The notes under the pieces: generated by a model
Seen by the model: only the letters and a program-made list of their open reading frames with translations
Databases searched by the model: none
What the model was told of the DNA's origin: nothing
Made by a program: the position numbers and the translations under genes
Shown here: positions 13,391-26,200 of the stretch, piece by piece
How positions within the stretch are numbered: position 1 is the first letter of the stretch
Layout of the letters: each line of letters begins with the position of its first letter
Origin: Warburgia ugandensis
Lineage: Eukaryota > Streptophyta > Magnoliopsida > Canellales > Canellaceae
Length of the DNA: 64,000 nt
Assembly (NCBI GenBank): GCA_035236585.1
Contig: CP141135.1
Location: forward strand, 60,666,190 to 60,730,189
Direction of reading: 5' to 3'

Positions 13391-14038
13391 ATGATAAGAT
13401 ACACAATTTGACAATGAAGTGAATAGATATCTGTACAATTATAATGTTGAAGATAGGATACACAATTTGACAACGAAGTGAATAGATATCTGTAAAATTA
13501 TAATGTTGAATGTAAGATACATAGTTTGACAATGAAGTGAATAGATATTTGTACAATTAGTGTTGAAGATAAGATACACAGTTTGACAAAGACGTGAATA
13601 GATATCTGGACAATTATAATGTTGAAGATAGGTTACACAATTTGACAATGAAGTGAATAGATATCTGTACAATTATATGTTGAAGATAAGATAGACAGTT
13701 TGACAATGAAGTGAATAGATATCTATACAATTAGAGTTTTGAAATTAAGATACATAGTTTGACAATGATGTGAATAGATATCTGTACAATTATAATGTTG
13801 AAGATAGGATACATAGTTTGACAATGAAGTGAATAGGTATCTGTACAACTATAATGTTGAAGATAGGATACACAGTTTGACAATAAAGTGAATAGATATC
13901 TGTACAATTATAATGTTGAAGATAAGATACACAGTTTGACAATGAAGTGAATAGATATCTGGACAATTATAATGTTGAAGATAGGTTACACAATTTGACA
14001 ATGAAGTGAATAGATATCTATACAATTATAATGTTGAA
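13391..14038. repeat. 60-bp minisatellite, array 1 (11 units)
   Basis: Eleven tandem units of 57-61 bp, each containing tttgacaatgaagtgaatag then atatctgtacaatta and atgttgaagata. Since the period is a multiple of three, the minus strand stays open across several units (peptides such as YRYLFTSLSNCV), but these frames are by-products. The array ends about 480 bp before the terpene-synthase start codon. Confidence 0.95.
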
Positions 14039-14515
14039 GCAGCACGAAATGTCAATAACAAATAGAAGAATAAGAAACAGGCAAGGAAACCTAAACAGAA
14101 CTGGGAAGTGATTTCTTGCACTAATAGTTTGTATTCTTAGATGAATTATTTGAAACTCAAAAGCCAAGATTTCACAATGTAAAGGGCTACCTATGATCAC
14201 ACCTTGAATTTGTAGCCCACGGTAGAGGCTTTTCTTGTGTCACAATGCTAGAAGACATTTCGTACTCTCTTGGCAATTTTTGGAAATTTTCAAGGTTTTG
14301 GGTTTTGTACCAGTAATAAAAAAACACGTTGAACATGCTATACACGTTTTGCATAAAAGATTCGCCCTCCAGAAGAAGATTTTATTTGCGTGGTCCAGAT
14401 AAAGACTCTCTCACTCTCCGTTTTACATAAGATGCAGGAGAGTATAGATCATCGATAAGTACTGGCAACAAGGCAAAAAACATAGCTTCATCTCCATACT
14501 AGCGGATTACAAAAT
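14039..14515. other. Upstream region of the terpene-synthase pseudogene
   Basis: Unique sequence between the minisatellite and the start codon. A possible TATA-like gcataaaag lies at 14351-14359, about 160 bp before the ATG, and an ACGTT/CACGTT-type box at about 14320-14350. Neither is strong. No other gene is seen. Confidence 0.35.
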
Positions 14516-15070
14516 ATGGCTCTTTCAGCCAACTTCTTGTCCGGCACTTGCTCAGTACCTTCTCTTGCACCTCCAGTGAGAGCTAGTAGACATGTTAACA
14601 TCACTATGTGTATTAGATGCACCCAAAGGTTTGAACAGATGGAGCCAGCTACTACTCGGCGATCAGGAAATTACCCAGAAAGCTTTGGAGATTATGATTT
14701 CATTCAGTCACTAAAGAGTGATTATAAGGTGGTGGTCAAAATTTTTATTATTTCACCATAGTTGCGGGTTGTACAGCATGTTAGCTAACTCACCGCTTCA
14801 TTATGCAGCTTGAAATGTATGAGACAAAACTCGAGAAACTGAAAGAAGAATTGAGGTCTTTGCTCAGAACAACGAATGAACCCGTAGATCAGATGACGCT
14901 GATTGATACAATTCAACGCCTAGGAGTGGGATATCACTTCAAGGAAGAGATCAAGAAAGCATTAACTACCTTGTCCATTGATGATAACAACAAGAAGATC
15001 AAGCAAGATTTATATGCCACGTCTCTCCGATTTCGTCTCCTCCGGCAACATGGGTTCGCCGTCTCACAAG

Positions 15071-15148
15071 GTAAATGTCTTCATGAAACAAGTAAGCTTT
15101 GTAAAACTTTTAGCATGTCTAAAATTTCTATGTTTGTGGGAGACACAG
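15071..15148 (+). other. Intron 2 of the TPS pseudogene, in frame and stop-free
   Basis: The intron starts gtaaatgtct and ends gagacacag. Its 78 bp are divisible by three and contain no stop in the gene frame, so an unspliced transcript would simply carry 26 extra residues between exons 2 and 3. The split codon g|ac gives the Asp of DVFNEFKDE. Confidence 0.85.
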
Positions 15149-15444
15149 ACGTTTTTAATGAGTTCAAGGATGAGAGGGGTGAATTCATGGCATCCCTTTG
15201 CGAGGACATAAAGGGACTATTGAACTTGCATGAGGCTTCATACCTTAGTTTCCAAGGGGAAACTGTCTTGGACGAGGCAAGAGCTTTCTCAATCATGCAT
15301 CTCAAGGAACTACAAGGAAACATAACCCCACAAATGAAAAGACAAGTGGAGCATGCATTAGAGCGTCCCTACCATTGGCGGATGATAAGGTTAGAGGCTA
15401 GGTGGTACATTGAAGCATATGTCGAGGACGAGGATACGAACCCT

Positions 15445-15447
15445 TAG
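15445..15447 (+). other. Nonsense codon in TPS exon 3
   Basis: The frame reads EDTNP-TAG-LFELAKLDYN. The family normally has Leu here (NPLLLELAKLD), so TAG most likely arose from TTG. Translation would stop before the whole catalytic C-terminal domain. Confidence 0.9.
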
Positions 15448-16632
15448 TTATTTGAGCTAGCTAAGTTGGACTACAACACGGTGCAAGCTCTATACCAGAG
15501 CGAGGTTAAACCAATGGCGAGGTAAGTGCATAAAATGTTAAAGTCCGTGGGTAAGATGAAATTTGTTTGTGTACATCTGCTCGTACTTGAGTTTATTTTT
15601 GCAGTTTTTCTGTCGATGTATATAAAAGAAAAAAAGGCACCCAGGGGATGAAGCTCCCATATATGTTGGGCTAAGAATTGTGCAGACCACAAGGGTCTAT
15701 AATACATGCAGTCTTACCTTGCATTTTTGCAAGAGAAGTTTTCACATCTCAAATTAGTCACCTCAAGGTCACACGAGACAACTCTATAGTGCAGTAAATA
15801 TATCATTTTTCTCATATATAATTGAACTTATTTTTCTGTTGAAGGTTAATTAGATACACACATCCTGAGTAGTCTCGAACCTCTATGGCTTACCACGGGG
15901 TAGGCTCCTCATGTGCAACTAATTGGACCATCATCGTGCTTCACCACGGTGCATCAGGATAGGATTTTGATCTCTCTTTCACTAAATGTATGTTTGTACG
16001 TGGAACAGTTTAAGTACTTGAAACCTCAACTCAGCTAGGAAGTGGCGTGAGTCAAGCTCACCAGAATACATTTGTTCCTCGCTCCAAAATCGAGTCTGGT
16101 TTTCCAAAAAATTTGTTTGATATGTTTTTTATACGTAAAATATGCATTGCTATGCATAGCATTTTGGATAGGCTAGCCAGTTAGGGTGTTTTGAGTGGCT
16201 TGTTGGTCTTGTGAGTTTTAAACTATGGTTTGTGGTGGTCCCTAGTTGGGTTACAATTGCTTTTATGTCTTTCAGCTGGTGGAGGAATTTGGGCCTACAC
16301 AAACACTTGACTTTTGCAAGAAGTCGTTTGATGGAGTGCTTCTTTTGGGCAGTCGGATTTACCTCCGAACCCGAGTTGGGACATTCTAGACGAGGGCTTG
16401 TAAAAGTAATTCAACTTATAACAACCATTGATGATGTTTATGACATTTATGGTTCACTAGAAGAATTGGAGCTCTTCACAGATGCTTTTGATAGGTTGGC
16501 CTTTCTATTTTCAAGTGTTCACTAGAAAGCCTTCAGTGATCAAGAGACATAAAACGCTGTTCTTTTACTCTCCCGATCAGGCAGTTGATTGATCTCTGTG
16601 GCTTTTTGTTAGGTGGGATGTCAAAGCCATGG

Positions 16633-16638
16633 AAAAAA
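16633..16638 (+). other. +1 frameshift in TPS exon 5 (A run)
   Basis: Six A's follow atgg where five would keep the frame from RWDVKAMEK into [19 protein letters not shown]. Exon 5 is 140 bp, one more than the usual 139 of this gene family, which independently supports a single-base insertion. Confidence 0.88.
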
Positions 16639-17210
16639 CTTCCACAATACATGCAGATATGTTTCTTAGCACTCTTCAACTCTGTAAATGAAATGGCTTA
16701 TGACACCCTAACTGAACAGGGATGGGAAATCACAGGGCATCTAAAGAGAGTGGTATTGTATATGCACCCTTCCTTGTCAAAGTTAATTTTCGCTGCGGCG
16801 ATATGAATCATTAATTCAAGCCTGTGGGTGGTTTCTTTGATGTAGTGGGCAAGGTTGTGCAAATCTTATCTTATCGAGGCAAAATGGTACAATGAAGGAT
16901 ACATACCAACACTGGATGAGTACCTAAACAATGCCTGGATTTCAATTGGAGTGCCTGTCACACTTATTAGCACCTATTTCTTCATCAAACCAGAGATAAC
17001 AAAGGAGTCACTACAGTTCATAGAAAGCAACCCGAATCTCATACAATATTCATCGATGATTTCTCGCCTTTGGAATGATTTAGGGACTTCACCGGTACGC
17101 AAGAAATTATCCATAGGGTTTACCATAAATCTTTTCTTTTTCTCAACCCTTGTGTTTAGAGATTACATTTTCTAGCGACTAATTGCATTGCACATTTTCC
17201 CGCGACATAG

Positions 17211-17318
<108 letters not shown>

Positions 17319-17503
17319 TGAATAAAGAATCATTCTCTTGTTCACCCTTCCCTCGTTCTTTCATCAATGCTGCATGGGATGTTGCGCGGATGGCTCAGTT
17401 ATATTACCAAAATGGCGATGCATTTGGTAGTCCAAACGATGAGACTAAGGAGAGAACCATGTTACTCATGGCCAAACCCATTTCAGTGATGTGTGATAAG
17501 TAA

Positions 17504-19148
17504 TTAAGTTGGATTTTGATGTTGATAGGGGTTACCAGATGGTAGTTAGATATAATTAATTAAACGTTTTTCGGTATATGACAATTCTACTTTTATTTTG
17601 TTTTGTTCTTCTTCTTTTTCTTCTTTTTTTTCTTTCTTCTTTTACTTTTCTTGTGTCTAATGATTGTGAGTTAAGATACAACTCTGTGAACATTTTAATT
17701 ATGGTTAGCCACTCTGATTGTATATATTCATATTATTTGTTTTAAAAATTTATACGAAAAAGGTGAATAAATAAAATAATATGGAGCTTCATGGAGCTAC
17801 TAACATTGATTAAATTACATGAAAATGTCAAGGAGAAGTGCACTTACATTCCAAGGAAAAGTATCATGTGACAATGATTGATCTATACTTCTACCTTGCT
17901 TGGCAGTCATACTCAAATTAACAGTCAATGCCACATCAAGTAACTTGGGTCTTTTTATTTACTTTATTAATCTAAAGAAATACTATATTTACCAATTGTG
18001 CTATGCTTAAGGTACTTAAATAGTTTGCTTCAGTTTAAATGCACTAGGATGTCCAAAGTGATCTCACTTCTTGTGCCCATCTATAACATACATTGCGTTT
18101 TTGAATATTGATCTTGATGTCCATATTTTGGCTTTAGTTGATGATTTAATTAAAGTAAAACCTCCTTAAATTAATAGACTTAGGACTTGAGGTTTTCTAT
18201 TGATTTAGCAAGATTTTATTTTATCTAATAATCCCAATAAATAAATGTGCATGAGTGCTATTAATTTGTCAAGATTTTATCTTTTTTATGTTTTTTAATG
18301 TTATGTCTTTTGTGCTTTCTTGAGTTTTTTTTTTTTTTTTATACACAAAATATCTATCTTTGTTGTGTAGATCTCTCCTACCTTGATCTCTTTCTATTTC
18401 TTGTCCTACTTTCCTAATTTTCTCTTGAATCGTAAACAAATATCTCTTGTTTTCAATTTCTCTACAATTGATAAACAATGTATCATCGTTCTAATTTTTT
18501 CTCCAATAAATGTTCAATGACTTTGTTTATCTCAAAATTTTTGTACAAATATATATAATAATTGGATGCAATTTATTACCATTTAGTTTTGTAGATTGCT
18601 TTGCCAAGAAAGATATTTTCAATTATTCAAACTGGAAACAATTCTCAATGATTCTTTTCCTCTTGTGTCAAGATTGATCAATTACTTTATGTTTGTTCTT
18701 AACAGATAAAGAGTTTTGTCTATTCTAGAATAACTCTCTTCAAATAGGTTAGGCAACGTATGTTTTGTAAACAAGGATCGGTCTTTAGAAAAGGTACATA
18801 ATGTATAATAAAAAATTCAATATGTCTCTACCACAAGAGATAATTTTATTATTATGGGCTGTTCCTACAAAGGATCAAACTAATGATGTATTCAATATTT
18901 GAATTCTTGTTTTGGATGCCACATAGTTGGCTTTCATCTTCAAAGAATATAAGTGTAATATAAGCGTCTAATTGGTTTTCATCCTTCAGAGAATACAAGT
19001 GTAATATGAGCATCTATGAACAAAAGGATCACCCTAATATGATTATCTCATGGCTATTAGGTGGGCTCTTAGGAAAGTTGTACAAATTTATTATCTTATC
19101 AATTTAGCAAGTTCATTAATTTCCCACATTGTCCCAAGTTGGGATTGA
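17504..19148. other. Intergenic, AT-rich, nothing recognised
   Basis: Pyrimidine-rich stretch just after the TPS stop (17590-17650) and possible AATAAA signals at 17766-17775. The rest is AT-rich with no open frame of note and no repeat family that I can place. Confidence 0.5.
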
Positions 19149-19687
19149 GCACGTAAAACTTCATGCTAGCTTGGTCTCCTTGGTAATGAAACTAATTTCA
19201 TAATAGGAACAACATTGATTCTTAAAATGAAGAGCTATTGGAACTTAATACAAATTTGTGTTGATCTTCTAGTTTCTAAATAAATAAATCTTTTCACATT
19301 TATAAATTCTTCAAATAATTACATGATTCTAAGATCATCTAGAAGTGCAAAAAAAATAAAAATTCCATGCTTCCTCTCGGCCACCATACTCAACAACAGC
19401 GAAGAGAGGTGGTAAGCACTTTGTTGAGGCATATACTCACTGAGGTTGAAACTTCAATTATGAAAGGCAACTTTGGCCAATCCTTTCTACTTGTCACAAA
19501 ATTACATCTTGACGGAAATGAGAAGAACCCCATGCTGGGCTTTGTCACTGCTTTTTCAAGATCAATCTTACAAAGATAACCAACCTCAAACTCTTCTTTT
19601 AATGAAATCCATTTAGTCATGATATTATAAATTCTATTAGCACGACTGCTACACGTAAAACTTCATGCTAGCTTGGCCTCCTTGGAC
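19149..19687 (-). pseudogene. LINE-like reverse-transcriptase trace (weak), flanked by a 34-bp direct repeat
   Basis: On the minus strand 19390-19660 reads ANRIYNIMTKWISLKEEFEV then GYLCKIDLEKA. The phrase ANxxxD...GxLCKxDxEKA is the usual start of the reverse-transcriptase palm in plant L1-type LINEs, but the Asp-containing continuation is lost and the following residues do not fit. Direct copies of acgtaaaacttcatgctagc plus ttgg(t/c)ctccttgg lie at 19151-19183 and 19655-19687, around this trace. It could be chance similarity. Confidence 0.4.
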
Positions 19688-21581
19688 TTCGAAACAAGAA
19701 CAGTGAATGGCGTGCCAATGAATCTAGCTGACCCACGTGCACCCCAAGGTCTTCAAATCCCTCCAGAGTCTCCTCTCCAAAGTAAACCAGATAACCCCAA
19801 AAATCTATTGTTGCAAAGCCACCAAATAGAAGCCTTGTGAATCCTAATGGTTCATTTTCACAAAGCGACCACGTTCAAACATTTTATCCCACCGGTCCTG
19901 TTGGTACTGGTAGTATCTTACCGCTACATATTCTCTACGCTGTTGGATTGTTGCCCTTACATCAAGGCCATCTAGCTCAACATTGGGCAAATGCACATGG
20001 GTACCCAACCATTTCAATCAGCATTGTTGACCAAGTCAACAGGCATACATCTCAGATACAATTATGAACGTCGTTGATCACAGTTCGATGATTAAACGAT
20101 CAGTATATTGGCTTTTGATGGCTGGATAATATGTAAAGGCAGAATTGATAGACGACCGAAGCCAATTGTTACGTAGAGACTAGCAAATCAACGTGCTTCA
20201 GTATTTCCAGGAGGAAAGAAAACAAACGAGGGAAGATACGGAGAATTCGAAACGAAAGTGTCTTTAATTCATCTAAAGGGAAGATGGACCAACATTCCAC
20301 CCAATCTTGGCAAACTTTTGGCTTTCACTTGGTTGTTATCCCAACGCAGCCCATCCAACACCCCAATAAAAAAAAGAAAGAAAGGATAATTCTCTTAATA
20401 AAATATTATAGAAATGCTGATCAAAATTATGAGGAATTAGTAGCAAAAATGACTAATTATAGCCAACGGTGGTCTTAAACAAGTGATTGAAAATCATTTT
20501 TCCAAACCAGCAAGTCAAGCTAGTGAAAGAAGCAAACTGTTATTTCTGCCAACATCTTTCACTCTTCTCTATGTTTTAACTCTTTGATTGATTCCTGGCG
20601 CCACTTATGGCAAAGGTTGTAATAAGTAATTAAAGATGTAACAAAAGCAAGGGCTGGTGACCTTTGCTTTTTCTTTCTTCTTTTTTAAATAATCAGCTAC
20701 CCTTACTTAAATCATAATGGACAGATAATAGTACTTCCTCTGGACCTAAAACTCAGTCCATTCACAGGGCATGATCTGCTCGAGGTCCATTACAAAATGC
20801 AGACAACTCTTAGGCAGTGGAAGTCATACCAGATTTCAGATGCAAACCTAAGTACCTAACAACAAGACAAATACACTAGTGTATTACGTATAGAGAACAT
20901 TAATTTAGCTGAATGCTCATGTTAGAATCAGAGTTTTCACTCCCATGACTTGCCAAAGCACCACAAAGATTAACAGTAAAGGGAAGAACGTACATAATAT
21001 GTCTACTAAAACACAGGTATGTGCTTACAAGTTGAATGTATTCACCTATTTCAACTGTTGTTAATATTTGACAAAATGGCAGCTGAAACGTGCCGTCTCA
21101 ATCAGGCAATAAGAACGCCTGACTATTCCAGGAGAGAAATGGGACCTCGTGAATGATATACAGGGTCGCCTGTCTAGTGGGATTTGTCTGATTGTGATCA
21201 GTAGTGACTTCTATATATACCATCTTTTACTAGACGAAGTACAAATTCGATAGTTGCAAGCACTGAAACCACATTAAATCCCACGTCCTTCAAACAAATC
21301 CAGTGTCAAAGAGCCCCATTGTCACTAGACCTCAAGGAGGCCTTAATCCATTTCATCGCTCATTGCAGTTGTAGCTAACTAGACCAGTGCAATTGATTCT
21401 ATACTTTAGCCTTATTTTCTCTGTTATTATATTACCACAACATTGTATTATCAAAGCTCTACAAAAATTACATGAACAAATCTAACTTGTAGTTTCTTCA
21501 TTCACACTCTGGTAGTCTGCTAAAATGTAAATGCTTAAGCAATTCTTCGACCTGTGTTTTCATATATAATTTCGACTCAGC
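19688..21581. other. Intergenic, no gene recognised
   Basis: A plus-strand open frame at 19837-20067 and another at 20284-20478 have no recognisable motif. Base composition is closer to unique plant DNA than to the flanking LTRs. I see no repeat, tRNA or conserved exon. Confidence 0.4.
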
Positions 21582-21940
21582 TCAAAGTGAGCAGTCTTTC
21601 AAATCTGCCTTCATATCGGTCATTTCCATGTCAGGTAAGCATTCTTCCAGGCCAAGGGGAGGGAGCTGCCTTGTCTTACGCCTTAGGTTATGCTTGTGCC
21701 GGTCGCTTTTGAATTGTTCTCGACACTGCTTTTCATCTCCAACAATTGCATTACATTTGCTGCATTTGTTCTGCTTGACCTGCTCCTGGTCAATATCATT
21801 TCCTATGGAGATAGTTTCTGTAATCTTTCGATCAATTCCTTCGCAGTGGTTGATGGTACATCATCATGATCATCGTACTGATCAATACAGCAAGTATTTC
21901 CATCATTCCTTGGAAATTCCTCACCAAGGTACCACATTCC
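21582..21940 (-). pseudogene. Last exon of a C2H2 zinc-finger gene fragment, frame-shifted
   Basis: Minus strand, from a good acceptor (ttctcag, AG at 21941-21942) to TGA at 21582-21584. It reads GMWYLGEEFPRNDG, then DDVPSTTAKELIERLQKLSP and a TAG (21803-21805). One frame over it continues as IGNDIDQEQVKQNKCSKCNA and FKSDRHKHNLRRKTRQLPPL, ending DMKADLKDCSL. The CxxC-x12-Q-x5-H spacing is that of a U1/C2H2-type finger, with the first His replaced by Gln. The two halves fit one protein, so a one-base loss near 21806 is the simplest reading. I do not recognise the gene by name; the basic tail after the finger suggests nucleic-acid or ribosome contact, but that is inference. Confidence 0.65.
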
Positions 21941-22847
21941 CTGAGAAGTACAGGTTCCATTTCATTGACCTGAAGAGCATTAACATCAGTGGAAGCTTCC
22001 ACAGAAAATTAGAAACAGCAAGAGATGAATACACCAAGTTGAAGGTCAAGCACATGACAGGAAACAAAGAAACTATCTAGCAGGCTTGACATGGTGGAAA
22101 CAACTACATGCCAGAAACTAAGGAAATGATATTCCCACCCCCTATACAGACACACTCCGAACCTAACAGTGGTTTTCTTTTAGGTATTTAGTGGTCGTGA
22201 ACTTCACAACTGGTTGACTTATACGCTACAAAACCCAAAAATAAACCATAAATGTCAACAGACGACTTACACGAAGGGATGGGGGGAATATGTAAAAAGA
22301 GGGAGCGGGAATATCATTTCCCCAGAAAATAATGCACTAAATCCGATTGCAATTTGATTTAGTAAAAAGCCATAGTTTAAGATCAGGGGATTGTACAAGA
22401 ACAAGGTATATGCATGTCCCGTTACCTATCTATATAATATCTTTTAAGTTGGGAATGTATTCTAAATCATAACCCATTACATACATGCCACATTTCATAT
22501 GGAGGAACTTTTGTTGATCTAGTCATTTTTATTCTTTCCTCATTGAACTTTGCTTAGATTTCATGAATGAAGGAATCAAGTCTCTGGGACTGAAAAGTTG
22601 AATTCATTAAATGTAAGACCGGATCCCATGGTTGCAAAACACGACTCTACAAGGAAATACTATGGCGAGGCAAAGTAGCAACCAGATACTGGCAATTTCT
22701 CTAAGACAAATACTGGAAATGTCGATAAGAAGGAAAAACTGGAAACATTTACAGAACGCTTTGTGCAAACTAAAATTCCACTTTTTAGCACTGTTAATCA
22801 ACCTTTTTTCAGATAGAAAGAGAAAGAGCTAAGAATCTCAACCTTAC

Positions 22848-23017
22848 CATGGACAGCTGATTTCCAGATTCGTCCTTGAAAATTAGGCTAGCATTCCAGG
22901 CCTTGAGCTTCTCCATGATGGAAGAATGTTGTTTATCAGGGACCACCAGTCGTAGTCTCACTGGGACCACCGCCTTATAGGAAAGTGCTTCTGAAGTTCG
23001 AGGGTAACTTCCAGAGC
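22848..23017 (-). pseudogene. Upstream exon of the same minus-strand gene fragment
   Basis: An exon of 170 bp with acceptor cttgcag (AG at 23018-23019) and donor gtaagg (22847-22842). It reads SGSYPRTSEALSYKAVVPVR, LRLVVPDKQHSSIMEKLKAW and NASLIFKDESGNQLSM. It begins with two bases of a split codon and ends in phase 0, and the exon at 21940 also starts in phase 0, so splicing M to GMWYLGEEFP keeps frame over a 907-bp intron. The compact, conserved look suggests a real gene. Earlier exons are not visible; 23705 onward is repeat. Function unknown. Confidence 0.55.
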
Positions 23018-23704
23018 CTGCAAGAGTATAACACAACAAAACAGGTTTCTTCAGTGTAAAAGCTGCTTGTTAATGCTCAAGTAAATAAAGACTTGACAAA
23101 ATAGAAATTCCAAGCTAAGAATTATTGCTTGAAGGTCCTATATCTTAACCAAATATATTTCTGAATGTGACTATCAGGAATAGATGAAAACAACCAGTTA
23201 TCGTCATGATAAATAGAATCCTGGTAATACTCAGTAGGGCAGAATTTGCCACAAATAATCAACAGCAATTAAAACGATACTATTATTGATATGGTACACC
23301 CAAATTCGTAGTTCCTGAAACTTTCATTATTCACAACTAGCTTTCATGTTTCCATTTGTTAAGACTTCTTATTTTGGTCATCAATACTGGCTCAACAATT
23401 CTTGGTAAACCTCAAAGCTAAGAACTTACAGGACAGCCTCCTATTCTTCTATCCACTAATTAAAAAGATCTTGGGAATCCACTATGGAAAACTGGCAAAA
23501 GCTCTTGGTTCCCAAGACTTCCATATTCATACAAAATATGCTTTCAAGTTTTCATGTGCTCAGGTTTCTAATTTGCTCATCAGTATTGCTTAACCTTCCC
23601 CTTTGGACCTCAAAAAGAGCATGCTCGGACACCCTGCTCTTTCTTATATCCATCAATGAAGAATAACTTAGCAACTTATGAAAGATTGCAGGATTTTCTT
23701 ACGT
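23018..23704. other. Intron or upstream DNA of the zinc-finger fragment
   Basis: AT-rich, no convincing exon on the minus strand. The plus-strand open frames at 23402-23666 show no known motif. Confidence 0.4.
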
Positions 23705-24720
23705 AAGTTACACTGTCTCTAAGCAATCCAGTTACATGCAAGTTTTTGAAAGTACAAGCTGTGAAAATAAGAATTGATTGGAACTACTGCCACCGAATCT
23801 GCTGGAAACCTGCAGAGAATAGAAGTTTTTGCACAAAGATATAATCTAAAAGAATTGGAGTCTAAAATCAGGAAGAACAACAGCATTGGAATCCTGAAGA
23901 AGACATGAAATGAGAATCTTTACACTATAGCAATTTCTGAAAGATAGTTAATAGAAAATAAGTCCAATCAGACAGACGAGGATAGTATTCAAAAATAGAC
24001 GAGGTATAGTCGTCTGGTGTCTTAGCACAAGGTGTAATAAACGAAAGTGACCTTTGTGTCCCAGCTTGACCAAAATGAAGCTTACTATTGGCTAAAAGCA
24101 TAAATATTAACTGGATGACATTAAATCACGACATCAAGTTTACCCTTACAAATGACAATCACATCATTTTGAATCACCAAACCTAGGCTTAACCATGCAA
24201 ATAGTATATCCACCTGTATTACTGTGGTTGCTAAACATATTCCTACTTACAAAGGTTGAAGCTTAATGACAGAAGAATCCAAATTATGCTGAACTGCTCC
24301 AGTATCTAAACTCCAAGAATAGGTGCGATGTAATTGGACAAAAATGGCAACGCAAGATGTGCTTACTGTACTAGATATTATAACTTAATGAGTACCTAAC
24401 AATTCTCAATAAGCAAAAAATAAAGATGAATAGATCCAAAAAATGTCAAACAAATATTGTCTCATACAATCTGGAGATAGAATGATAAATAGAACAAAGA
24501 AATGTCAAAGCACAAAATGGAACCCAAACAACTACCAACATTTACAAAAACCAAAAATCAAACTCAGAGACCACAAAAATACAGGTTATAAGTAAACAGA
24601 CCTCTTAAAACTTACTCGGGTGCTGTTTCTCATTAAGGCTTCCAATTTCCAATCAACCATGACACCCAAAAAATTATAAAAAATAAGAAACAAGTTCATT
24701 GACTAAACCAATTCATGATA
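23705..24720. repeat. Duplicated segment, copy 2 (with 12383-13390)
   Basis: Direct repeat of copy 1 starting exactly at aagttacactgtctc. It again runs into the 60-bp minisatellite. Here the left flank is not interrupted by an LTR, so this copy shows the pre-insertion sequence for element B. Confidence 0.9.
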
Positions 24721-25663
24721 AGATACACAATTTGACAATAAAGTGAATAGATATATGTACAATTATAATATTGGAGATAAGATACACAGTTAGACAATGA
24801 AGTGAATTGATATCTGTATAATTATAATGTTCAAGATAAGATACACAGTTTGACAATGAAGTGAATAGATATCTATACAATTATAATGTTGAAGATAAGA
24901 AAACACAGTTTGACAATGAAGTGCATAGATATCTGTACAATTATAGTGTTGAAGATAAGATATGCAATTTGACAATGAAGTGAATAGATATATGTACAAT
25001 TATAGTGTTGAAGATAAGATATGCAGTTTGACAATGAAGTGAATAGATATCTGTACAATTATTGTGTTGAAGATAAGCTACTCAATTTGACAATGAAGTG
25101 AATAAATATGTGTACAATTATAGTGTTGAAGATAAGATACCCAATTTGACAATGGAGTGAATAGATATCTATACAATTATAATGTTGAAGATAAGACACA
25201 TAGTTTGACAATGAAGTGAATAGATATCTGTACAATTAGAGTGTTTAAGATAAGATACACAATTTGACAATGGAGTGAATAGATATCTGTACAATTATAT
25301 GTTGAAGATAAGATACACAGTTTGACAATGAAGTGAATAGATATCTGTACAATTAGAGTGTTTGAAGATAAGATACATAGTTTGACAATGAAGTGAATAG
25401 ATATTTGTACAATTAGACTGTTGAAGATAGGATACATAGTTTGACAATGAAGTGAATGAATACAAGTACAATTATAATGTTGAAGATAGGATACAGAGTT
25501 TGACAATGAAGTGAATAGATATCTATACAATTATAATGTTGAAGATAAGATACACAGTTTGACCATGAAGTGAATAGATATCTATAAAATTCTAATGTTG
25601 AAGATAAGATACATAGTTTCACAACAAAGTGAATAGATATCCATATAGTTCTAATGTTGAAAA
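24721..25663. repeat. 60-bp minisatellite, array 2 (16 units)
   Basis: Sixteen units of the same 57-61-bp repeat as 13391-14038, five more than in copy 1. The open frames on the minus strand (24790-25724) are repeat artefacts. After the last unit the sequence differs from that after array 1. Confidence 0.95.
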
Positions 25664-26200
25664 GAAAAAGAAGAAGGAAAAGAGAGAAGAGGATTAAAGG
25701 GAAGAGTGAAGAGAATTCGGACATCTTATAAATAATAATTCATAAGCACAAAGTTGTACAAGTGCCACTGGTGAGGAAAAATGATTCGTCCATCACTGAC
25801 TCTATGGTGGCTAACTTTATACTGTATCAAGTGACAGCAAACAAGTACCTAACTTCTTAAACACCCCCTCAAGGTAGAGCTCAAGTTTGTATATGACCAT
25901 CTTGGAACTAATTGTGTATGACTAATACTGCCGAGTGACTATAATGAATTAATTAGTTATTCAAGTTATTCATTGTCAACATATTCCTTCTAATACCTCT
26001 CCCTGCTCTACATCCATTTTCCCCTTTCCCATATAACTAGTGATTGTCACTTTAGGTCTTCTAAAATGGCACCTTGTTTCGAGAAAACCAATTAGTCTAT
26101 CAATTGGCATCAACCCCACAAAGGAACATGAGAAGGTGATCTTGCAAAAGAACTCATGAGGAATAAAATAATGCCTTTCCCAAACAAATTTGGTGGAGTT
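25664..26200 (-). mobile_element. Possible copia-type LTR edge and polypurine tract (weak), and an unplaced open frame
   Basis: On the minus strand CTTGAGGGGG (25864-25873) precedes TGTTTAAGAAGTTAGG, which resembles the polypurine tract and 3' LTR start of Tnt1-like copia elements. Right of it a minus-strand open frame (25976-26233) reads FIPHEFFCKITFSCSFVGLM then RPKVTITSYMGKGKMDVEQG; it looks protein-like but I do not recognise it, and its first codons overlap the CACTA terminus. No RNase H end is visible, so the copia reading is tentative. Confidence 0.3.

Noticed and set aside
13391..14038. Possible CRISPR-like array
   Set aside because: Units are contiguous near-identical repeats with no variable spacers, in a plant genome.
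14978..15323. Frames at 14978-15211 (+) and 15081-15323 (-)
   Set aside because: They overlap TPS exons 2 and 3 in other frames.
15471..15707. Minus-strand frame across TPS exon 3 and intron 3
   Set aside because: Antisense to a real exon and intron, no motif.
21628..22080. 150-codon plus-strand frame
   Set aside because: It is the antisense shadow of the zinc-finger exon on the minus strand.
24790..25724. Overlapping minus-strand frames with repeated YRYLFTSLSNC-like peptides, as if a repeat protein
   Set aside because: The 60-bp period is a multiple of three, so frames stay open by chance; different units are open in different frames and there is no start context or conserved protein.
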